A stretch of DNA of 10,234 nucleotides from Lachnospiraceae bacterium UBA1066 (GTDB lineage Bacteria; Bacillota; Clostridia; Lachnospirales; Lachnospiraceae): the NCBI GenBank assembly GCA_002316215.1, contig DCDB01000367.1, positions 1-10,234 of the forward strand, in the 5' to 3' direction. The first letter of the stretch is position 1, and each line of letters starts with the position of its first letter. A model generated the notes under the pieces. That model had not been told where the DNA came from. It saw only the letters and a program-made list of their open reading frames with translations, and made no database searches. The position numbers and the translations under genes are program-made. This document shows positions 6,613 to 10,234 of this stretch, piece by piece.

Positions 6613-7359
6613 ATGCTGACAGAAGAGAGATGGGATAGGATCATTGATGTTGTTGATAAAGATAAGGCTGTCACTGTTCAGGAACTGGAAGCTGCGCTGA
6701 ATGTTTCTGCTTCTACAATCCGCAGGGATCTTTCACAGCTGCATAAGCTCGGAAAAATCGTAAAAGTCCACGGCGGGGCGACGGCGATTGAAAAGAAGTA
6801 TGTCGCCCGGGATCTTTCAATGGACGAGAAGCACTTTATGAACAATGATGAAAAGCTGATGATTGCCAACTATGCCGCAGGACTTATTAAACCGAATGAT
6901 TTTGTTTACATTGACGCGGGTACGACAACGGAGATGCTGGTAGAATGCCTGACAGAAATGAAGGCCTGCTATATGACGAATTCGGTTATGCACGCCTGGC
7001 ATCTTTCCCAGAAGGGATGCAGAACCTTTCTTACCGGAGGAGAACTCAAGAGTACGACAGAAGCCATCGTAGGTATGATGACAGAAGAGAATTTGCGGAA
7101 ATTTCATTTTACCATCGGCTTCTGGGGTACGAACGGAGTGAGCGACGAGTGCGGTTTTACGACGCCGGAGCCCAATGAGGCGATGATTAAAAAAATATCC
7201 ATGCAGCAGACGGAGAAAAGATTTGTCTTGTGCGATTCTTCGAAATTCTCTGCAGTCTCACCGATTACTTTCGCTGATTTTGCGAGCGCGACGGTTATTA
7301 CCGGAAAGCTCACAGACAAGAGATATAAAAAATATGAAAATATAGTGGAGGTGGAATGA
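6613..7359 (+). CDS. fruR: DeoR-family transcriptional regulator, probable fructose operon repressor
   Basis: A 248-residue DeoR-family regulator of normal length. The N-terminal winged helix-turn-helix spans about 5-57. It includes VTVQELEAALNVSASTIRRD and the family signature ending LGKIVKVHGGA at 46-56. The C-terminal sugar-phosphate sensor domain (about 75-235) has the phosphate-binding DAGTTT at 101-106, the second loop TGGE at 141-144 and a conserved FWGTNGV segment near 170-176. The ATG follows TGAGGAAA at a good distance. It is the first gene of the fru operon and overlaps fruK slightly. From the family and context it should repress the operon until fructose-1-phosphate accumulates. 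The ligand is inferred from the neighbours, not from residues seen here. Confidence 0.9.
   Translation: MLTEERWDRIIDVVDKDKAVTVQELEAALNVSASTIRRDLSQLHKLGKIVKVHGGATAIEKKYVARDLSMDEKHFMNNDEKLMIANYAAGLIKPNDFVYIDAGTTTEMLVECLTEMKACYMTNSVMHAWHLSQKGCRTFLTGGELKSTTEAIVGMMTEENLRKFHFTIGFWGTNGVSDECGFTTPEPNEAMIKKISMQQTEKRFVLCDSSKFSAVSPITFADFASATVITGKLTDKRYKKYENIVEVE
7347..7351 (+). promoter_or_regulatory. Ribosome-binding site deciding the fruK start
   Basis: GGAGG lies 4 bases before the ATG at 7356 but 7 bases before the next in-frame ATG at 7359. The second is the better spaced and gives the N-terminus MIYTVTFNP that is usual for this family. It would overlap the regulator's stop by one base (TGATG), a classic stop-start coupling. 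Confidence 0.65.
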
Positions 7360-8267
7360 TGATTTATACGGTAACTTTTAATCCTTCCCTGGACTACATT
7401 GTGCGGGCCGACAATTTCAGGCTTGGTATTGTAAACAGGACGACCTATGAAAACATCCTTCCCGGAGGAAAAGGAATTAATGTTTCCATCGTCATGAAAA
7501 ATCTCGGACATGACAGCACGGCATTGGGATTTATCGCCGGATTTACCGGACATGAAGTCGAATCACGTCTGGCGTCATACGGCGTTAACTCCGATTTCAT
7601 TGAAATCCAAAACGGGATGACGCGTATTAACCTGAAAATGAAATCCAATGAGGAAACAGAGATAAACGGACAGGGACCGAAAATTTCGGAGGAGGATATC
7701 GAAAAACTGTATGCAAAGCTCGATGCTTTAAAAAGCGGGGATATGCTCGTCATTTCGGGAAGTATCCCGAACACACTTCCGGATGATATCTACGAACGCA
7801 TCATGAAGAGGCTCGACGGCAGGGGAATTGATATTGCAGTAGATGCAACGCGGGATCTTCTCGTCAATGTCCTTGAATATCATCCTTTCCTTATTAAACC
7901 GAACAACCATGAGCTAGGAGAAATCTTCGGAGTGACACTCAAAACGCAGGACGAGGTTGTTCCTTATGCCAGGAAGCTGCAGGAGAAAGGAGCACGGAAT
8001 GTGCTCATTTCCATGGCGGGCGAAGGAGCGGTATTTATTTCAGAAAAAGGGGATGTGCTTAAGAGCGCGGCCCCGAAGGGTACAGTAGTGAATTCGGTCG
8101 GAGCCGGCGATTCCATGGTTGCAGGTTTCCTGACAGGATTTATAGAAAGCGGCGGAGACTTCAGGAAGGCATTTATGATGGGGCTCTGTACAGGATCCGC
8201 CAGTGCATTTTCACCGGATCTGGCTGTTAAGGAAGATGTAGAGAAACTGCTTAAACAATTTAACTGA
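7356..8267 (+). CDS. fruK: 1-phosphofructokinase FruK
   Basis: FruK phosphorylates fructose-1-phosphate, the product of the fructose PTS, to fructose-1,6-bisphosphate with ATP, passing fructose carbon into glycolysis. The protein (302-303 residues) is a full-length PfkB-family kinase. Substrate-binding NPSLDY is at 9-14 and the glycine-rich PGGKGINVS at 36-44. A KPNNHE segment is at 181-186, and the ATP/anion-hole motif GAGDS at 249-253 carries the presumed catalytic Asp252. Tagatose-6-phosphate kinase (LacC) belongs to the same family and cannot be excluded from motifs alone, but the flanking fructose-type PTS and DeoR regulator favour FruK. The ATG at 7359 is the more likely true start. FruA follows after 20 bases. 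Confidence 0.93.
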   Translation: MMIYTVTFNPSLDYIVRADNFRLGIVNRTTYENILPGGKGINVSIVMKNLGHDSTALGFIAGFTGHEVESRLASYGVNSDFIEIQNGMTRINLKMKSNEETEINGQGPKISEEDIEKLYAKLDALKSGDMLVISGSIPNTLPDDIYERIMKRLDGRGIDIAVDATRDLLVNVLEYHPFLIKPNNHELGEIFGVTLKTQDEVVPYARKLQEKGARNVLISMAGEGAVFISEKGDVLKSAAPKGTVVNSVGAGDSMVAGFLTGFIESGGDFRKAFMMGLCTGSASAFSPDLAVKEDVEKLLKQFN

Positions 8268-8275
8268 TGTGAGAT

Positions 8276-8280
8276 GGAGG
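8276..8280 (+). promoter_or_regulatory. Ribosome-binding site of fruA
   Basis: GGAGG, extended to GGAGGAG, lies 7 bases before the ATG at 8288. It fixes the start of the PTS gene within the 20-base gap after fruK. Confidence 0.75.
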
Positions 8281-8287
8281 AGAAAAA

Positions 8288-10234
8288 ATGAGAATCACTG
8301 ATTTGCTCAAACCGGAGGGTATTAAGCTTGGGGGAAGCGCTTCAAGCAAGCAGGATGCCATCAACCAGATGGTAGACCTGATGGTAAAAGAAGGAAACAT
8401 TTCGGATAAGGAAAAGTACAAGGCTGCCGTCTTTGCACGTGAGCAGGAGAGTACGACAGCAGTCGGCGAGGGAATCGCTATCCCTCATGCAAAGACGGAT
8501 GCAGTCAAGGCGCCCGGTCTTGCAGCCATGACAGTTCCGGACGGTGTCGATTATGATTCACCGGACGGAGAGCCTTCGAACCTGATTTTCCTGATTGCTG
8601 CCCCAAATACAAAGGAAAATGTCCATCTTGAAGTTTTAAGCAGGCTTTCCACCCTCCTTATGGATGATGATTTCACGGCTAAGCTCCGCGCGGCCAAGAC
8701 TCCTGCGGAATTCAGGAAGATCGTCGATGATACAGAAACGGAAAAACTTGCAGAGGAAGACGCCAAGGCAAAAGCCGCTGCTTCCGGAACAAATCCTCTT
8801 CCGTCCATCCTGGCGATTACAGCCTGCCCGACAGGTATTGCCCATACCTATATGGCCGCGGAAAATCTTGAGAAGAAAGCCAAGGAAATGGGGATTCTTC
8901 TTAAAGCCGAGACACAGGGATCCGTCGGTGCAAAAAATGTACTGACGCAGAAGGAAATCGACAACTGCGACGGTATCATCATTGCGGCTGATAAGAATAT
9001 CGATCTCGGACGCTTTGACGGAAAGCCGGTCTATGTAACTTCGGTTTCCAAAGGCATCAATGAGCCGGAAGTCCTCATTAATAAAATTGTCAATAAGGAA
9101 GTCCCGATTTTCCATGCAGCCGGCGGTAAGGTTGCCGCTGCTTCAGGAGAAAAGGACAGCACCTGGCATATTATTTACAAGCATCTGATGAACGGCGTTT
9201 CCCATATGCTTCCGTTCGTCGTAGGCGGCGGCATCCTGATTGCACTGGCTTTCCTTTCGGATAACGTGGCTATCGGCACTTCGAATTACGGCATGGGCAC
9301 TCCGCTTGCAGCGTTCTTTAAGACAGTCGGCGGCGCAGCGTTCGGCTTCATGCTTCCGATCCTCGCCGGATTCATCGCAATGAGCATTGCTGACCGGCCG
9401 GGGCTTGCGGTAGGTTTCGTCGGCGGCGCACTGGCGAGCAGCGGCTACACTTTTGCTTATTGTGTGGATCAGACCACTCCGCTTGTCAGCGCAGGTTTCA
9501 TCGGCGCTCTGATTGCAGGTTTCATCGGCGGCTTCGTTGTTCTCGGACTCGAAAAGCTCTTTGACAAGCTTCCGAAGTCTCTTGAAGGAATCAAACCAGT
9601 ACTGCTTTATCCGTTCTTTGGCATTTTGATTATTGGTTTTATCATGTTCCTCATTAACCCTGTCATGGCTGCAATCAATACAGGCATTTCCAACTGGCTG
9701 ACCAGCCTGGGAACAGGAAGCAAGGTTCTTATGGGTGTTGTCTTAGGCGGCATGATGTCGGTGGATATGGGCGGCCCGATCAATAAAGCAGCGTATGTTT
9801 TCGGTACCGCACAGCTGGCTTCTCAGTCACAGGTCGGTTATGAAATCATGGCAGCTGTTATGGTCGGCGGTATGGTTCCTCCGCTTGTTATTGCATTCTC
9901 CACGACGTTCTTCAAGAACCGCTGGACAAAGGAAGAAAGAAATGCCGGTATCGTTAACTATATTATGGCAGCTTCCTTCATTTCCGAAGGTGCAATACCG
10001 TTTGCAGCAGGAGACCCGATCCGCGTTCTTCCGTCCTGTATCGTAGGTTCGGCTATTGCCGGTGCAATCTCCATTATCTCCGGATGCGCATCGCGTGCTC
10101 CGCACGGCGGACTCTGGGTTATCGGCATTATTTCGAATCCGGTTATGTTTATCATAGCACTTCTCGCCGGTTCAGTCGTCGGCTGCCTGATCCTCTCGTT
10201 CCTGAAGAAACCTCTTCCTCCGGAACAGTCCGGT
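8288..10234 (+). CDS. fruA: Fructose-specific PTS enzyme IIABC (3' end cut by window)
   Basis: The reading frame is open for 649 codons to the last base with no stop. It encodes the fructose PTS transporter, which takes phosphate from HPr and imports fructose as fructose-1-phosphate. The IIA domain (about 1-148) has the phosphorylated histidine in IAIPHAKT (His67). After an Ala/Glu/Lys-rich linker (about 150-168) the IIB domain (about 170-272) holds ITACPTGIAHTYMA with phospho-cysteine Cys180. The membrane IIC domain begins near 295 and shows eight or more hydrophobic segments between about 303 and 638, with the substrate-site motif SEGAIPFA at 566-573. The frame ends after LSFLKKPLPPEQSG, a hydrophilic tail, so the real stop is probably a few codons beyond. 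The A-B-C order without an HPr-like domain is typical of Firmicutes. Mannitol and 2-O-mannosylglycerate relatives are less likely given fruK. Confidence 0.95.
   Translation, partial: MRITDLLKPEGIKLGGSASSKQDAINQMVDLMVKEGNISDKEKYKAAVFAREQESTTAVGEGIAIPHAKTDAVKAPGLAAMTVPDGVDYDSPDGEPSNLIFLIAAPNTKENVHLEVLSRLSTLLMDDDFTAKLRAAKTPAEFRKIVDDTETEKLAEEDAKAKAAASGTNPLPSILAITACPTGIAHTYMAAENLEKKAKEMGILLKAETQGSVGAKNVLTQKEIDNCDGIIIAADKNIDLGRFDGKPVYVTSVSKGINEPEVLINKIVNKEVPIFHAAGGKVAAASGEKDSTWHIIYKHLMNGVSHMLPFVVGGGILIALAFLSDNVAIGTSNYGMGTPLAAFFKTVGGAAFGFMLPILAGFIAMSIADRPGLAVGFVGGALASSGYTFAYCVDQTTPLVSAGFIGALIAGFIGGFVVLGLEKLFDKLPKSLEGIKPVLLYPFFGILIIGFIMFLINPVMAAINTGISNWLTSLGTGSKVLMGVVLGGMMSVDMGGPINKAAYVFGTAQLASQSQVGYEIMAAVMVGGMVPPLVIAFSTTFFKNRWTKEERNAGIVNYIMAASFISEGAIPFAAGDPIRVLPSCIVGSAIAGAISIISGCASRAPHGGLWVIGIISNPVMFIIALLAGSVVGCLILSFLKKPLPPEQSG

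Overview
The window (about 10.2 kb, all genes on the + strand) looks like chromosomal core DNA from a strictly or facultatively anaerobic Firmicute, probably a Clostridia member such as a Lachnospiraceae relative. This rests on strong AGGGGG/GGAGG ribosome-binding sites, sigma-A type promoters with 17-bp spacers, a TTG start, an oxygen-sensitive class III ribonucleotide reductase, and a fruR-fruK-fruA operon with a IIA-IIB-IIC enzyme II. The family-level placement is inference; no rRNA or other marker is present. I see no mobile element, tRNA, rRNA or CRISPR array.

Region 1 (1-3793) is a tight co-directional cluster: glmM (phosphoglucosamine mutase, cell-wall precursor supply), an uncharacterised tetratricopeptide-repeat lipoprotein, and hflX (ribosome-associated GTPase). 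The gap between the first two is 12 bp, and hflX starts directly after the lipoprotein stop codon, so the three are probably cotranscribed. The first ~20 bp may be the tail of an upstream gene.

Region 2 (3774-6448) is a self-contained nrdD unit. Two tandem NrdR-box-like sites 32 bp apart (the first inside the hflX 3' end) precede a good promoter and a short leader, then nrdD. The protein has an ATP-cone, a glycyl-radical catalytic domain and, unusually, a C-terminal CPNC thioredoxin/glutaredoxin-like domain that may be a built-in reductant. No nrdG activase gene follows. A long, nearly perfect hairpin, probably a terminator working in both directions, closes the unit.

Region 3 (6449-10234) is the fructose operon: a promoter overlapped by in-phase 10-bp direct repeats (a likely FruR operator), a DeoR-family regulator, 1-phosphofructokinase, and a fructose PTS IIABC that runs off the window end. 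FruA imports fructose as fructose-1-phosphate, FruK converts it to fructose-1,6-bisphosphate, and the regulator probably senses fructose-1-phosphate.

Most of the window is ordinary, well-known biology. The items most worth a second look are the NrdD-redoxin fusion without an adjacent nrdG, the tandem NrdR boxes, the 10-bp repeat operator, and the unnamed lipoprotein coupled to hflX.
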